Source of the DNA: Mucilaginibacter conchicola
Lineage (GTDB): Bacteria; Bacteroidota; Bacteroidia; Sphingobacteriales; Sphingobacteriaceae
Assembly: GCF_003432115.1 (NCBI RefSeq)
Contig: NZ_QWDC01000002.1
Span: 434,001-498,000 of the forward strand
Reading direction: 5' to 3'
DNA length: 64,000 nucleotides
The translations under genes and the position numbers were made by a program. The stretch's first letter is position 1, and each line of letters opens with the position of its first letter. Shown piece after piece: positions 41,702 through 51,558 of the stretch. A model generated the notes under the pieces. That model searched no databases and was not told where the DNA came from. It was given only the letters and a program-made list of their open reading frames with translations.

Positions 41702-44176
41702 ATGAGAAGATACTTACTACTACTGATGCTTAGCACCGTTGGCATGCTTGCTCATGCTCAGCAGTTTATGCTTAGCGGCCGCATTACCGGCAACAAAGGC
41801 GAACCGGTGTCTTTTACATCGGTTTACATACGCAATTCAACGTATGGTACCACTGCTAACGAACAGGGCCAATATCAATTCAAACTATCACCCGGCAACT
41901 ATAATATCGTTTATCGTTTTGTGGGCTACCGCGAAAAAGTGGTACCCGTTACTATTGCAGATCATGATGAGCGCCTTAACGTAAAGCTGGATGAAGAGAT
42001 CTTCAGTAAAGAAGATACGGCAACTTATAACCGCAAAACAGACCGCGGAATGGCCATTATGCAGCAGGTGCTCTCTAACCGCGAGCGCCACATGAACGAG
42101 TTTAAAACCTACACCTGCCAGGTTTATATAAAAGGTGTGCAGCGTTTAACCAAAGCGCCAAAATCACTAATGAGCAGCCCGGTGATAAAACAACTGGATC
42201 TGGATTCTGCAGGTCGTGGTATTTTGTACCAGTCAGAATCTATCTCGCAGTTTAACCTGCAGCGCCCTGATAAGTTTAAAGAGATCACCATCGCTTCAAA
42301 AAATACAGGCGGTAGTCCGGCTTTCAGTTATAATAAGGCGTCAGACCTTCAGCTTAATATCTACCAAAACATATTTTATGTAGAAGGTTTGCGCAGTCGC
42401 GGCTTTGTTTCGCCGGTGGCCGATAATGCTTTCCAGTATTACCGTTACAAGCTCGATGGTACAACGGTATCAAATAACCGCACCATACATAAAATTGCGG
42501 TACTGCCAAAATCAAACCGTTCATCAACCTTCAGGGGTTTCTTGTACATTGTTGATGGCGACTGGCGCGTGTACAGTGCCGACCTGTACCTTACCGAAGA
42601 AAATGACAATATTAACCTGATAGATACACTATCCATAAGCCAGCAATACATCCCTGTAAAGGATAGCGTTTGGCTGCCGGCATCTATCCAGTATGATTAT
42701 AAGGGCTCTGTGCTCGGGTTCAAGTTTGCAGGCTATTATGTGGGCATCTATAACAATTACAAAATAGACCAGGAGTTTCCGGCAGGTTTCTTTAACGGCG
42801 AGGTATTAAAGGTTGATACTGCCGCCAACTCCAAACCATCCGGTTACTGGGATGCTACCCGCCCTGTGCCGCTAACCCCGCAGGAGACGCGCGATTATCA
42901 TAAAAAAGACAGCCTGTTTGCTATACAACACTCCGACCCATACCTGGATTCGGTACAGTTAGAGAATAACAAATTTAGTCCGCTGAGTTATACCATTTTT
43001 GGGTATGAGGCCAAGAACCGCAAAACCAAAGAGTCGTTTTACGTGGCGCCTTTATACCTCTCATTCTTTTACAACACCGTTGAGGGTTGGGGTATTGATG
43101 AGCGGGTTAAGTACACCAAAAAGTATGATGATCTGAGGCAATTCAGTATCGAGCCGGTGTTCCATTATGGTTTCTCCAGCAAACTGGTAAGCCCTAATGT
43201 ACATGCCGAATACTTGTTTGATCCCTGGAAACGCGGGCGCATTTTCACCAATTTTGGGGCCGAAGTGATGGACTTAAACAACGTAGGCACACGTTCATTA
43301 TGGTTCAATACGTTGAGTTCTTTACTCTATGAGAACAACTATGTAAAATACTATCGCAACCAGTACGGCAACGTAGGTTATGAACGAGAACTGGCCAACG
43401 GTATCCTGTGGACATCGAGTTTAGAGTACTCAAGCCGCAGGCAGTTATACAACACATCGTACCAGCACATATTTGATTCAAAGGTACGCGAGTACACCTC
43501 TAACAACCCTTTAGAACCCGGTGCCCCGGCAGATGACAAATCGTTCCTGTTTCCCGAGCACCAGGCATTAACGTTTAAAACGTCGCTGGAATTTACTTTC
43601 GGGCAGCGTTACATCACCCGCCCCGATGGCCGCACGTTTGTGCCGTCAAGATATCCAAAGGTAGTTTTGAATTACCGAAAGGGTATAAACGGAGCATTCG
43701 GATCTGATGTGAATTATGATTTCGTGTCTATCGATATCAGCCAGGATCATATCCCCGTGGGTTTAACCGGTTACTCGTCGTTCAAGATCTCGGCTGGCGA
43801 TTTCCTTAATCGCCGCAACGTGTACTTTATGGATTATAATCATTTCCTTGGTAACCAGGGTACCACGTTCGATCCTACTTATGTAGGCAGTTTCCACTTC
43901 CTGCCTTTCTATGAGTTTAGCACAAATGCAGCATTTTTAGAGGCGCATTATCAACATAACTTTGCAGGAGCACTATTTAGCCGCATACCATTTATGCGTA
44001 AGTTGAAGTTGGAAGAGATAGTAGGCGCCAACTACCTTACCGAGAAGTTTAACCAAAACTACTCGGAGCTTTATGTAGGCATCCAGCGCCTCTTTTTCCG
44101 CGTAGATTATGGTATCTCTTTCAGAGGGGATAAAAAGTATATACAAGGCTTCAGGATATTCTATGGTATTCGTTAG
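41702..44176 (+). CDS. DUF5686 outer-membrane protein with carboxypeptidase-like regulatory domain
   Basis: An 824-aa exported protein: signal peptide MRRYLLLLMLSTVGMLAHAQ, a CarboxypepD_reg-like domain at about 22-108 (FMLSGRITGNKGEPVSFTSVYIRNSTYGTTANEQGQYQFKLSPGNYNIVYRFVGYREK), then a long DUF5686 region with many alternating beta strands that ends in an aromatic residue pattern (FRIFYGIR), consistent with an outer-membrane barrel. Similar proteins are widespread in Bacteroidota and are not SusC transporters (no TonB plug). The cargo or partner is unknown. Monocistronic with a strong terminator. Confidence 0.88.
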   Translation: MRRYLLLLMLSTVGMLAHAQQFMLSGRITGNKGEPVSFTSVYIRNSTYGTTANEQGQYQFKLSPGNYNIVYRFVGYREKVVPVTIADHDERLNVKLDEEIFSKEDTATYNRKTDRGMAIMQQVLSNRERHMNEFKTYTCQVYIKGVQRLTKAPKSLMSSPVIKQLDLDSAGRGILYQSESISQFNLQRPDKFKEITIASKNTGGSPAFSYNKASDLQLNIYQNIFYVEGLRSRGFVSPVADNAFQYYRYKLDGTTVSNNRTIHKIAVLPKSNRSSTFRGFLYIVDGDWRVYSADLYLTEENDNINLIDTLSISQQYIPVKDSVWLPASIQYDYKGSVLGFKFAGYYVGIYNNYKIDQEFPAGFFNGEVLKVDTAANSKPSGYWDATRPVPLTPQETRDYHKKDSLFAIQHSDPYLDSVQLENNKFSPLSYTIFGYEAKNRKTKESFYVAPLYLSFFYNTVEGWGIDERVKYTKKYDDLRQFSIEPVFHYGFSSKLVSPNVHAEYLFDPWKRGRIFTNFGAEVMDLNNVGTRSLWFNTLSSLLYENNYVKYYRNQYGNVGYERELANGILWTSSLEYSSRRQLYNTSYQHIFDSKVREYTSNNPLEPGAPADDKSFLFPEHQALTFKTSLEFTFGQRYITRPDGRTFVPSRYPKVVLNYRKGINGAFGSDVNYDFVSIDISQDHIPVGLTGYSSFKISAGDFLNRRNVYFMDYNHFLGNQGTTFDPTYVGSFHFLPFYEFSTNAAFLEAHYQHNFAGALFSRIPFMRKLKLEEIVGANYLTEKFNQNYSELYVGIQRLFFRVDYGISFRGDKKYIQGFRIFYGIR

Positions 44177-44181
44177 AGGTG

Positions 44182-44222
44182 AAAGGCGAAAGGTTGAAGA
44201 TGCAAAACCTTTCGCCTTTTAC
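44182..44222 (+). terminator. Terminator after the DUF5686 gene
   Basis: A perfect 14-bp stem AAAGGCGAAAGGTT / AACCTTTCGCCTTT (44182-44195 with 44206-44219) with a purine-rich loop, followed by a short T run. Confidence 0.8.
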
Positions 44223-44247
44223 CTTTAACCCAAAAACCTTATCTTTG
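44217..44247 (+). promoter_or_regulatory. trhO promoter
   Basis: TTTT (44217-44220), 19 bp, then TATCTTTG (44240-44247), fitting TAnnTTTG. The trhO ATG is 41 bp downstream. Confidence 0.55.
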
Positions 44248-44287
44248 CACCTCATTTAACACCGTTTGCAGCGGTATCAATGATCTT

Positions 44288-45247
44288 ATGGCGAAGTATA
44301 ACACACTACTGTACTATTGTTATTCAACAATAGAGAACGGCGAGCAATTTGCAGCCGATCATCTAAAATTTTGTAAAGAGCTTGGTTTAAACGGCCGCAT
44401 TATTGTTGCCGATGAAGGTTTAAATGGCACCGTATCGGGCACGCCGGAGGCTTGTAAAGCTTACATGGATGCCGTATTGGCCGATGAACGTTTTGCTAAA
44501 ACCGACTTTAAAGTTGACGAGGTTGACGAGCTATCATTTGTAAAAATGCACGTTCGTTATAAATCAGAAATTGTACACTCGGGCCTGCGCGATCCCAATA
44601 TCATTAATCCGAACGAGCGTACCGGCATACACCTGGAGCCTAAGGATTTCATGGAAATGAAAGACCAGGACGATGTTATCGTACTGGATGTACGCTCAAA
44701 TTACGAGCACTCGTTAGGTAAATTCAAAAACGCAGTTACGTTGGATATTGAAAACTTCCGCGATTTCCCGGCCATGATCAACGAGTTGGCGCAGTACAAG
44801 GACAAAAAGATATTGACCTATTGCACCGGCGGCATCAAATGCGAAAAGGCATCGGCCCTTTTACTGCACGAGGGTTTTGAAAATGTTTACCAATTGCACG
44901 GCGGCATCATTAAATACGGCAAAGAAGCCGGCGGCAAAGACTTTGATGGTAAGTGTTATGTGTTTGATAACCGCCTTTCTGTTGAGGTGAACAGCGTAAA
45001 TCCCCAGGTGATATCAACTTGCCGCAACTGTGGTAAAACCACACCAAAAATGATCAACTGCGCCAACCCTGAGTGTAACGAACATTTCACCCAGTGCGAT
45101 GAGTGCGGTGAGGCAATGGAAGGCTGTTGCAGCGATGCTTGCCAATCGCACCCGCGCAAGCGTGTATACGATGGCACGGGTTACTACGTTAAAGTACCGC
45201 AGCCCATCAATACAACCAAGAAGAATAAAGTTCAGCTTACTGACTGA
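44288..45247 (+). CDS. trhO: Oxygen-dependent tRNA uridine(34) hydroxylase TrhO
   Basis: A 319-aa rhodanese-domain protein (formerly YceA/UPF0176) that hydroxylates wobble uridine 34 in tRNAs as a step to 5-methoxy or carboxymethoxy uridine. The N-terminal ferredoxin-like domain (about 1-100) has GLNGRIIVADEGLNGTVSG; the rhodanese domain (about 120-215) has VIVLDVRSNYEHSLGKF and the active-site loop KKILTYCTGGIKCEKASALL with the catalytic Cys; the C-terminal Cys-rich region (CRNCGKTTPKMINC, CDECGEAMEGCCSDAC) probably binds zinc. Length and layout are standard. ATG 44288, preceded by a TATCTTTG promoter. Confidence 0.93.
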   Translation: MAKYNTLLYYCYSTIENGEQFAADHLKFCKELGLNGRIIVADEGLNGTVSGTPEACKAYMDAVLADERFAKTDFKVDEVDELSFVKMHVRYKSEIVHSGLRDPNIINPNERTGIHLEPKDFMEMKDQDDVIVLDVRSNYEHSLGKFKNAVTLDIENFRDFPAMINELAQYKDKKILTYCTGGIKCEKASALLLHEGFENVYQLHGGIIKYGKEAGGKDFDGKCYVFDNRLSVEVNSVNPQVISTCRNCGKTTPKMINCANPECNEHFTQCDECGEAMEGCCSDACQSHPRKRVYDGTGYYVKVPQPINTTKKNKVQLTD

Positions 45248-45270
45248 TAATAACATACAGAAAAGTACAG

Positions 45271-45301
45271 GGCTGCCTCAACAAAGGCAGCCTTTCTTTT
45301 T
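45271..45301 (+). terminator. Terminator after trhO
   Basis: A perfect 8-bp stem GGCTGCCT / AGGCAGCC (45271-45278 with 45285-45292), loop of 6 nt, then TTTCTTTTTT. Confidence 0.85.
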
Positions 45302-45326
45302 TATAGAGATCAAAAAACTATCTTTG
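45297..45326 (+). promoter_or_regulatory. Promoter of the propeller-sensor regulator gene
   Basis: TTTT (45297-45300) and, after 18 bp, TATCTTTG (45319-45326), the TAnnTTTG -7 box. The ATG at 45354 is 27 bp downstream. Confidence 0.55.
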
Positions 45327-45353
45327 TGTCTGTTTAACACATACGTTCTGTTT

Positions 45354-48242
45354 ATGCCGAAACGCTTTTTGCTTTTTTGCTTCACCCTGTTTACTGTCCT
45401 ATCAGCCCGTGCGGCTGATATTAAAAGCATTGGTGTGCCGTACGTGCAAAACTATACTAAGTTCCAGTACTTATCGGGCAACCAAAACTGGTCAATAACG
45501 CGCGATGAGCATGGTGTAATGTACTTTGGTAACGAGGGTTTGCTATCTTTTGATGGCCGGTACTGGAAACGCAACCGTATGCCAAATGGCCTTATTGTAC
45601 GTGCCGTAGCTGCAGATGGCAAGGGCCGCATCTATGCCGGGGGCTTTGGTGAATTTGGTTACTGGGAAGCCGATAAGAAAGGTTTTCTGAAATACCATAG
45701 CCTTACGCCACTTATCCCGAAAGATACCCAACCTATAAAAGAAGAGATCTGGAAGATCTACGTATCAGGCAACAAAGTGTTGTTTGAAGCCTTTGGTGCT
45801 ATATACACCTATGCCAATAACAAGATCACAATTGTACGCCCCGAGAAACCTTTCCTCTTCTTGTTTAAAACCGGCAACCGCTTTTTTGCAGAAGAAATTG
45901 GCGTGGGTTTATTTGAACTGAAGAATGATAAGCTGAGTCTTGTTCCTGGTGGTGCTCAACTGGGTAGCCGGGTTTTAACCATACTTCCGTTTGGTAGCGG
46001 TGGCAAACTTTTGATAGGTACCGCCAAAAACGGCTTGTTTATTTACGATGGTCAAACCATTACCCCCTGGCAAAACCAGGCCAACGATTTTTTTAAAGCC
46101 TACCAGTTAAATAACGGGTTGGTAATATCAGGCAAGTACTATGCATTTGGTACCATACTAAATGGGGTGGTGATAATGGATGCGGCAGGCAATGTGGTGC
46201 AGCACATCAACAAATCAAGCGGGTTGCAAAACAATACTGTTTTGAGCCTTTACCTGGATAACGAGCAAAACCTTTGGGCCGGGTTGGATAACGGTATCGA
46301 CCGTATTGAACTTAACTCGCCCATGTACTTTTATTTTGATAAAACCGGGCGCTTTGGTACAGTCTACTCAAGTATCATCTTTAACAACAAAATTTATCTG
46401 GGTACCAACCAGGGGCTTTTTTACAGCGACTGGTTACCGGGTGCACCAAACAAATTATTACAATCATTCAATTTCCAGCTCATACCCGGTTCACAAGGCC
46501 AGGTATGGGAATTATCCCTGCATGATGGCCGCCTGCTGTGCAGTCATAACGATGGTACCTTCCAGGTAAATGGTAACACCATCACCAAAATATCAGCACT
46601 AAGCGGCGGCTGGACCATCAAAAAGTTCAATGATAACCAACTGATACAAGGCTGCTACAACGGATTGATCATCTATAAAAAAGATGCTGCCGGCAATTGG
46701 GTGCTTGATCATAGGATAGAAGGTTTTGCAGAACCATCGCGCCTGGTAGAGCAGGACAGCAAAGGCCAGCTTTGGGTTAGCCATGCTTATAAAGGCGTAT
46801 ACAAAGTGGTTCTTTCGGCTGATAAAAAGCGTGTAGTATCGCAAAAGTTTTATGACAAGAAGTCGGGTTTGCCTGATAGTTATAATGTGGGTGTATTTAA
46901 CCTGGATAACCGTATCGTTTTCTCGTCAGATTCGGGATTTTATGTGTACGATGATATTACCGATAAATTCTACAAGTACCAGCAACTGAATAAAATGCTC
47001 AATACCTTTTCGTCATCAAACAAGGTAATTGCAGCAATCGGCAAAAAATATTGGTTTATTAACCATGGGCGCGTAGCACTGGCAGACCTGGCAACGCCCG
47101 GTAAATTGCACATCGACTCTAACCGGTTCAGTATGCTGAACGGGCAGATGGTGCAAAACTATGAGAACATCAGCCTGATAAACAACCTCATTTATTTGAT
47201 AAGTGTTGATGATGGCTTTGTGATTTTGAACGACCGTGATGCTATTGCCCAAAGCAAAGAACGTTTACCGGCTGTGTTGATAAGACAGGTAGAGAACATT
47301 ACCGATAAAACCCAACTTATCACTGAAATGGGAAATGGCGATGAGGTGGAAAGCATTCCCTACGCAGAGAATAATGTGCGTATTTCCTTTTCGCTCCCAT
47401 ACTACAGGCAGGCCCGGGTACGATACCAGTATTACCTGGAAGGTTACTCAAAGCAATGGAGCGAGTGGACCACCACCAGTGTGAAAGAGTTTATGAACCT
47501 CAGCGCGGGTACATACGTGTTTAAATTGCGCGCCAAGATAAATGATGAGAACCTTACCGGTGTTACTACCTACTCTTTTGAGATAGCATCACCATGGTAC
47601 GCCGGTAAACTGGCTTATGTGTGCTACGTATTGCTGCTGGTATTGGCCTATTACGTTGTTAGCCGCTATTATGCCGAAAAGCTTAAGCGTCATCAGGCCG
47701 AAATACAGGATAAACTAAAGCGCGAACATGAGGAATATTTGCGCCGGGAAGCATTTGTAAACGAGCAGCAGATAGTGACCATAAAAAATGAGCAGCTACA
47801 GGCCGATCTTGCCAGCAAAAGCCGCGAGCTGGCCAATTCTGCTATGAACATTGTTTATAAGAATGAATTACTGCAAAAAATAAGCGAAGAGTTGGGTAGT
47901 TTAAAAGACCGTGAGGGTAAACGCCTGCCCGAAGAACAACTGAAAAAGATCCATAAGGTTATTGATGAAGGCATGAATGATAACCGCGACTGGAACATTT
48001 TTGAGAACAGTTTTAACGAAGCGCATGAAAACTTTTTCAAGAAGTTGAAGCAAGACCACCCGGACCTGGTACCCAACGATCTGAAGCTTTGCGCCTACCT
48101 GCGCATGAACATGAGCAGTAAAGAAATGGCATCGTTACTAAATATATCATTGAGGGGTGTAGAGATACGCAGGTACCGCCTGCGCAAAAAGCTGAATCTG
48201 GAGCATGATAAGAATCTTACGGAGTTTCTCATGGAGCTTTAG
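45354..48242 (+). CDS. Propeller-sensor transcriptional regulator (Reg_prop, Y_Y_Y, LuxR-type HTH)
   Basis: A 962-aa membrane-spanning one-component regulator. Signal peptide MPKRFLLFCFTLFTVLSARA; periplasmic Reg_prop-type propeller repeats to about residue 650 (LSLYLDNEQNLWAGLDNGIDRIELN is a clear unit); Y_Y_Y domain (about 670-745, RVRYQYYLEGYSKQWSEWTT); one membrane helix (about 750-770); long cytoplasmic coiled coil (about 772-865); C-terminal HTH (about 900-962, NDLKLCAYLRMNMSSKEMASLLNISLRGVEIRRYRLRKKL). There are no histidine kinase or receiver domains, unlike HTCS proteins. ATG 45354 is chosen because the open frame reaching back to 45099 overlaps trhO. It lies directly upstream of susC and is the likely regulator of the locus. 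Confidence 0.92.
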   Translation: MPKRFLLFCFTLFTVLSARAADIKSIGVPYVQNYTKFQYLSGNQNWSITRDEHGVMYFGNEGLLSFDGRYWKRNRMPNGLIVRAVAADGKGRIYAGGFGEFGYWEADKKGFLKYHSLTPLIPKDTQPIKEEIWKIYVSGNKVLFEAFGAIYTYANNKITIVRPEKPFLFLFKTGNRFFAEEIGVGLFELKNDKLSLVPGGAQLGSRVLTILPFGSGGKLLIGTAKNGLFIYDGQTITPWQNQANDFFKAYQLNNGLVISGKYYAFGTILNGVVIMDAAGNVVQHINKSSGLQNNTVLSLYLDNEQNLWAGLDNGIDRIELNSPMYFYFDKTGRFGTVYSSIIFNNKIYLGTNQGLFYSDWLPGAPNKLLQSFNFQLIPGSQGQVWELSLHDGRLLCSHNDGTFQVNGNTITKISALSGGWTIKKFNDNQLIQGCYNGLIIYKKDAAGNWVLDHRIEGFAEPSRLVEQDSKGQLWVSHAYKGVYKVVLSADKKRVVSQKFYDKKSGLPDSYNVGVFNLDNRIVFSSDSGFYVYDDITDKFYKYQQLNKMLNTFSSSNKVIAAIGKKYWFINHGRVALADLATPGKLHIDSNRFSMLNGQMVQNYENISLINNLIYLISVDDGFVILNDRDAIAQSKERLPAVLIRQVENITDKTQLITEMGNGDEVESIPYAENNVRISFSLPYYRQARVRYQYYLEGYSKQWSEWTTTSVKEFMNLSAGTYVFKLRAKINDENLTGVTTYSFEIASPWYAGKLAYVCYVLLLVLAYYVVSRYYAEKLKRHQAEIQDKLKREHEEYLRREAFVNEQQIVTIKNEQLQADLASKSRELANSAMNIVYKNELLQKISEELGSLKDREGKRLPEEQLKKIHKVIDEGMNDNRDWNIFENSFNEAHENFFKKLKQDHPDLVPNDLKLCAYLRMNMSSKEMASLLNISLRGVEIRRYRLRKKLNLEHDKNLTEFLMEL

Positions 48243-48287
48243 CACTACATCATTACCTCACACCTACTTCTTAAAGCACCTGTTTGG

Positions 48288-48304
48288 CTACACCTGTGGT
48301 GTAG
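48288..48304. promoter_or_regulatory. Candidate operator upstream of susC
   Basis: CTACACC-TGT-GGTGTAG, a perfect 7-bp-arm inverted repeat with a 3-bp centre, about 200 bp before the susC start. A TATATTTT element at 48354-48361 may be part of the susC promoter. A symmetric site suits a dimeric HTH protein such as the adjacent regulator. Confidence 0.55.
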
Positions 48305-48500
48305 TATAAACAACCTGTCACAACACCAATTAACTAATTGTTTAACAGCGATTTATATTTTTACACCAAAGCACTTGAGAAAGTACTAAAGTTTTGATGT
48401 AATAATGTGAAGTCGCATAATTTGCTTACCACATTTTATCTAACCAATTTCGACCAGTTTAAAAACCAATTAACCCAAGTATTCTAATTTTTTAACCATC

Positions 48501-51500
48501 ATGAAGAGAATTTTTACAATCTCGGGGTTACTCGTATTGTTTACTTTTTTCTCAACTGCGCTTTTCGCTCAAAACGTTACCGTAAGAGGTAAAGTTACCG
48601 ATGCAAAAACCGGCGAAACCCTTGTTGGGGTTACAGTTGCAGTAAAAGGTACAACCACGGGTGCCCAAACCGATGCGAATGGCGCATTTTCGTTAAGCGT
48701 TGCCTCTAACGCTACCCTTACCATATCATACCTTGGCTACACTACGGCTGATATTCCTGTAAGCGGCCGTACCGATATTAATGTTACCTTACAAAGCGCA
48801 ACAAATGAACTGCAGGGCGTTGTTGTAATTGGCTACGGTACCCAACGTAAAGTTGATGTAACCGGTTCCATTGCAACCGTTAAAGGTGCCGATGTATCTA
48901 AACAAGCATCAACAAACGCTGTAAGCGGCCTGCAAGGTAAAGTTGCCGGTGTGCAGATCACTAACAATGCAGCTCCGGGTAAATCTCCGGATATTACCAT
49001 CCGTGGTTTAGGTACCATTTACGGCAACACTAAACCATTGTTTGTAGTTGATGGTGTGTGGTACGATAATATCGATTTCCTTAACCCGCAGGATATAGAA
49101 AGCTTCAGCTTACTAAAAGATGCATCAAGTACTGCTATCTACGGTATCCGTGCGGCTAATGGTGTTGTTTTGATCACTACCAAGCGTGGGGTAAAAGGCA
49201 AACCGGTTATCAACTATAACGGTTACGCTGGTTTCCAGGCAGTTACCAACCAGGTAAAAATGGCTAATGGTACGCAGTATGCTACTGCCGTGAACGAACT
49301 TACCGACCTTATCAACGCTACTACACCTAATGATCCGCCTAAGGCGCACATCTTTGCTAATCCTTCTCAATACGGCGAAGGCACAAACTGGTATAACGAG
49401 ATACTGCGCAAAGCAGCCATGACCAACCACCAGTTAGATCTTAGCGGTGGTACTGATGCCTACACTTACAACTACTCAGTAGGTTATTTAGACCAGGATG
49501 GTATTGTAAAAGGCAACAACTACCAGCGTTACACCGCCCACTTATCAAACGATTTCAAGTTTGGCAAAGCCTTTAAAGTTGGTTTTACCGCAAGCGGCGT
49601 GTCTGATAAATCAAAAGATGCAGCAGCTGATATTTACCACCAGATGTTTGCTGCTGCGCCGGTTATTGGTGTACGCGGCCCGGGTGCAAGCTATGTTGAT
49701 CCAAATGGGTTAGGCCTTGGTGATGGTAACAACTTTAACCCTATGGCTACTGTTGACTATTACAATCAGGTTACCAAAAACCACCGCTTTACTTACAGTG
49801 CGTATGGCGAAGTTAGCTTCCTTAAACACTTCAAATTTAAAACCAGCTTTGGTGGCGATATCAGCCAGTTAGAAGTGCGTAACTATACCCCTAAATACAG
49901 AGCTACTTTCAAACAGTTCAGCGATAAAACCAACCTGAACCTTGACCATACAGAAGTTCGCAACTGGATCTGGGAAAACACCTTAACTTACGATCTGCAA
50001 GCCGGCGATAACAGGCTTACTGCTTTGTTAGGTTACAGTATGCTGCAAAACCGCACTTACCAGCTAAATGGCGCGGCTGATAACGTACCTTATGTTGCAA
50101 GCGGCAGCATGTACAGCTCGTTCCCTGATGGCTCAAACCCGGTTTATATACGTACACCAACAAGCCAGATCTACAACCGTGCAATGTCGCAATTTGCGCG
50201 TATCAATTATTCTTTCAAAGATAGGTACCTGTTAAATGCATCTATCCGTCGTGATGGTGCATCACAGTTCTATGGCGATAAAACTTACGGTTACTTCCCG
50301 TCTGTTGGTGCAGGTTGGGTAATTACCAACGAGGATTTCATGAAAGACCAAAAGGTATTCAGCAACTTAAAACTTCGCGGAAGCTGGGGCCAGGTAGGTA
50401 ACTCAGGTGTACCTATCAATCCATCTGTACAGGTTATTGCAAGCGATCCTTTCTTAACTGCTATTTTCGGTAACCCGCCTACAGCTTACCCTGGTGCAAG
50501 CATCAATACAGTTGTACCGCCAACCATCCTTTGGGAAAAAACCCAATCGTCTGATTTTGGTATCGAAGGTGGTTTGTTTGATAACAAGCTAACCTTTGAA
50601 GCCGATTACTATAACAGAAAAACCATTGCTGCTATTTTTGCTATCCCGGTAGCCGGCTCATTGGGTACTGTTAACAGCTCTCTTATAGGCAACCAGGCAA
50701 ATATCTCAAACAAAGGTTTCGAGTTTTTAGTAGGCTGGAAAGATAAAACAGCAGGCGGCTTTACTTACAGCATCAATGCCAACTTAGGTATCAACACCAA
50801 CAAAGTATTAGATGTTAGAACCGGCAGCAACCCAATTTACCAGGGTGGTGATGGTATTGCAAACGGTGCTTTGGCAACCCGTACCATTGTAGGCCAGCCA
50901 ATTGGCCAGTTTTATGGTTACAAAGTAACAGGCATATTCCAGAATGCAGCGCAGGTTACTGCAGGCGCACAGCCAAATGCACACCCAGGCGACTTTATTT
51001 ACCAGGATACCAATGGCGATGGCAAAATTGACGGTAACGACCGTGTAGCTTTAGGTAGCCCGCTGCCAAAATACACCTTCGGTTTAAACACATCGTTCAC
51101 GTACAAAAGCTTTGACCTTGCGCTTGATTTCCAGGGTGTGGCTGATGTTAGCGTATACAATGCTAACCTTGCCTACCGTTTCGGTAACGAGAACTTCACC
51201 CAGGATTTCTTCCTTAACCGCTGGCACGGAGAGGGTACATCAAACACCTACCCATCTGTAAACCTTGGTACCACTGATAACGCAAAACCAAACTCGTTCT
51301 ACGTTGAAAGCGGTTCTTATATAAGGTTGCGTAACGCACAGTTAGGTTACACTCTGCCAAGCGAGCCACTTAAAAGATTTGGTATCTCAAAGCTGAGGTT
51401 CTATGCCAACGCGCAGAACGCCATTAACATATTTGGCTACAAAGGCTTCTCGCCTGAGATAGGTGGCGCAGTAGGTGGCCGTGGTATTGATGCCAACGTA

Positions 51501-51548
51501 TACCCGCTATATGCTATCTATAACTTTGGTGTTAACGTTACCTTTTAA
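48501..51548 (+). CDS. SusC/RagA-type TonB-linked outer-membrane transporter
   Basis: A 1015-aa TonB-dependent receptor that imports oligosaccharides with its SusD partner. Signal peptide MKRIFTISGLLVLFTFFSTALFAQ; CarboxypepD_reg-like domain (about 25-105); TonB-box-like stretch NELQGVVVIGYGTQ; plug (about 118-235: VSGLQGKVAGVQITNNAAPGKSPDITIRGLGTI, LFVVDGVWYDN, AIYGIRAANGVVLITTKRG); then the barrel, ending in aromatic YNFGVNVTF. No sigma/anti-sigma N-terminal signalling (STN) domain, which fits control by the upstream one-component regulator. The susD gene follows after 10 bp. Confidence 0.95.
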   Translation: MKRIFTISGLLVLFTFFSTALFAQNVTVRGKVTDAKTGETLVGVTVAVKGTTTGAQTDANGAFSLSVASNATLTISYLGYTTADIPVSGRTDINVTLQSATNELQGVVVIGYGTQRKVDVTGSIATVKGADVSKQASTNAVSGLQGKVAGVQITNNAAPGKSPDITIRGLGTIYGNTKPLFVVDGVWYDNIDFLNPQDIESFSLLKDASSTAIYGIRAANGVVLITTKRGVKGKPVINYNGYAGFQAVTNQVKMANGTQYATAVNELTDLINATTPNDPPKAHIFANPSQYGEGTNWYNEILRKAAMTNHQLDLSGGTDAYTYNYSVGYLDQDGIVKGNNYQRYTAHLSNDFKFGKAFKVGFTASGVSDKSKDAAADIYHQMFAAAPVIGVRGPGASYVDPNGLGLGDGNNFNPMATVDYYNQVTKNHRFTYSAYGEVSFLKHFKFKTSFGGDISQLEVRNYTPKYRATFKQFSDKTNLNLDHTEVRNWIWENTLTYDLQAGDNRLTALLGYSMLQNRTYQLNGAADNVPYVASGSMYSSFPDGSNPVYIRTPTSQIYNRAMSQFARINYSFKDRYLLNASIRRDGASQFYGDKTYGYFPSVGAGWVITNEDFMKDQKVFSNLKLRGSWGQVGNSGVPINPSVQVIASDPFLTAIFGNPPTAYPGASINTVVPPTILWEKTQSSDFGIEGGLFDNKLTFEADYYNRKTIAAIFAIPVAGSLGTVNSSLIGNQANISNKGFEFLVGWKDKTAGGFTYSINANLGINTNKVLDVRTGSNPIYQGGDGIANGALATRTIVGQPIGQFYGYKVTGIFQNAAQVTAGAQPNAHPGDFIYQDTNGDGKIDGNDRVALGSPLPKYTFGLNTSFTYKSFDLALDFQGVADVSVYNANLAYRFGNENFTQDFFLNRWHGEGTSNTYPSVNLGTTDNAKPNSFYVESGSYIRLRNAQLGYTLPSEPLKRFGISKLRFYANAQNAINIFGYKGFSPEIGGAVGGRGIDANVYPLYAIYNFGVNVTF

Positions 51549-51558
51549 TTGAAAAACG

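Noticed and set aside
45099..45353. N-terminal extension of the propeller regulator into trhO
   Set aside because: It is out-of-frame trhO coding sequence plus the trhO terminator; ATG 45354 gives a normal signal peptide and has its own promoter.
45354..48242. Hybrid two-component system regulator
   Set aside because: Propeller and Y_Y_Y domains are present, but there are no HisKA, HATPase or receiver motifs between the membrane helix and the HTH.
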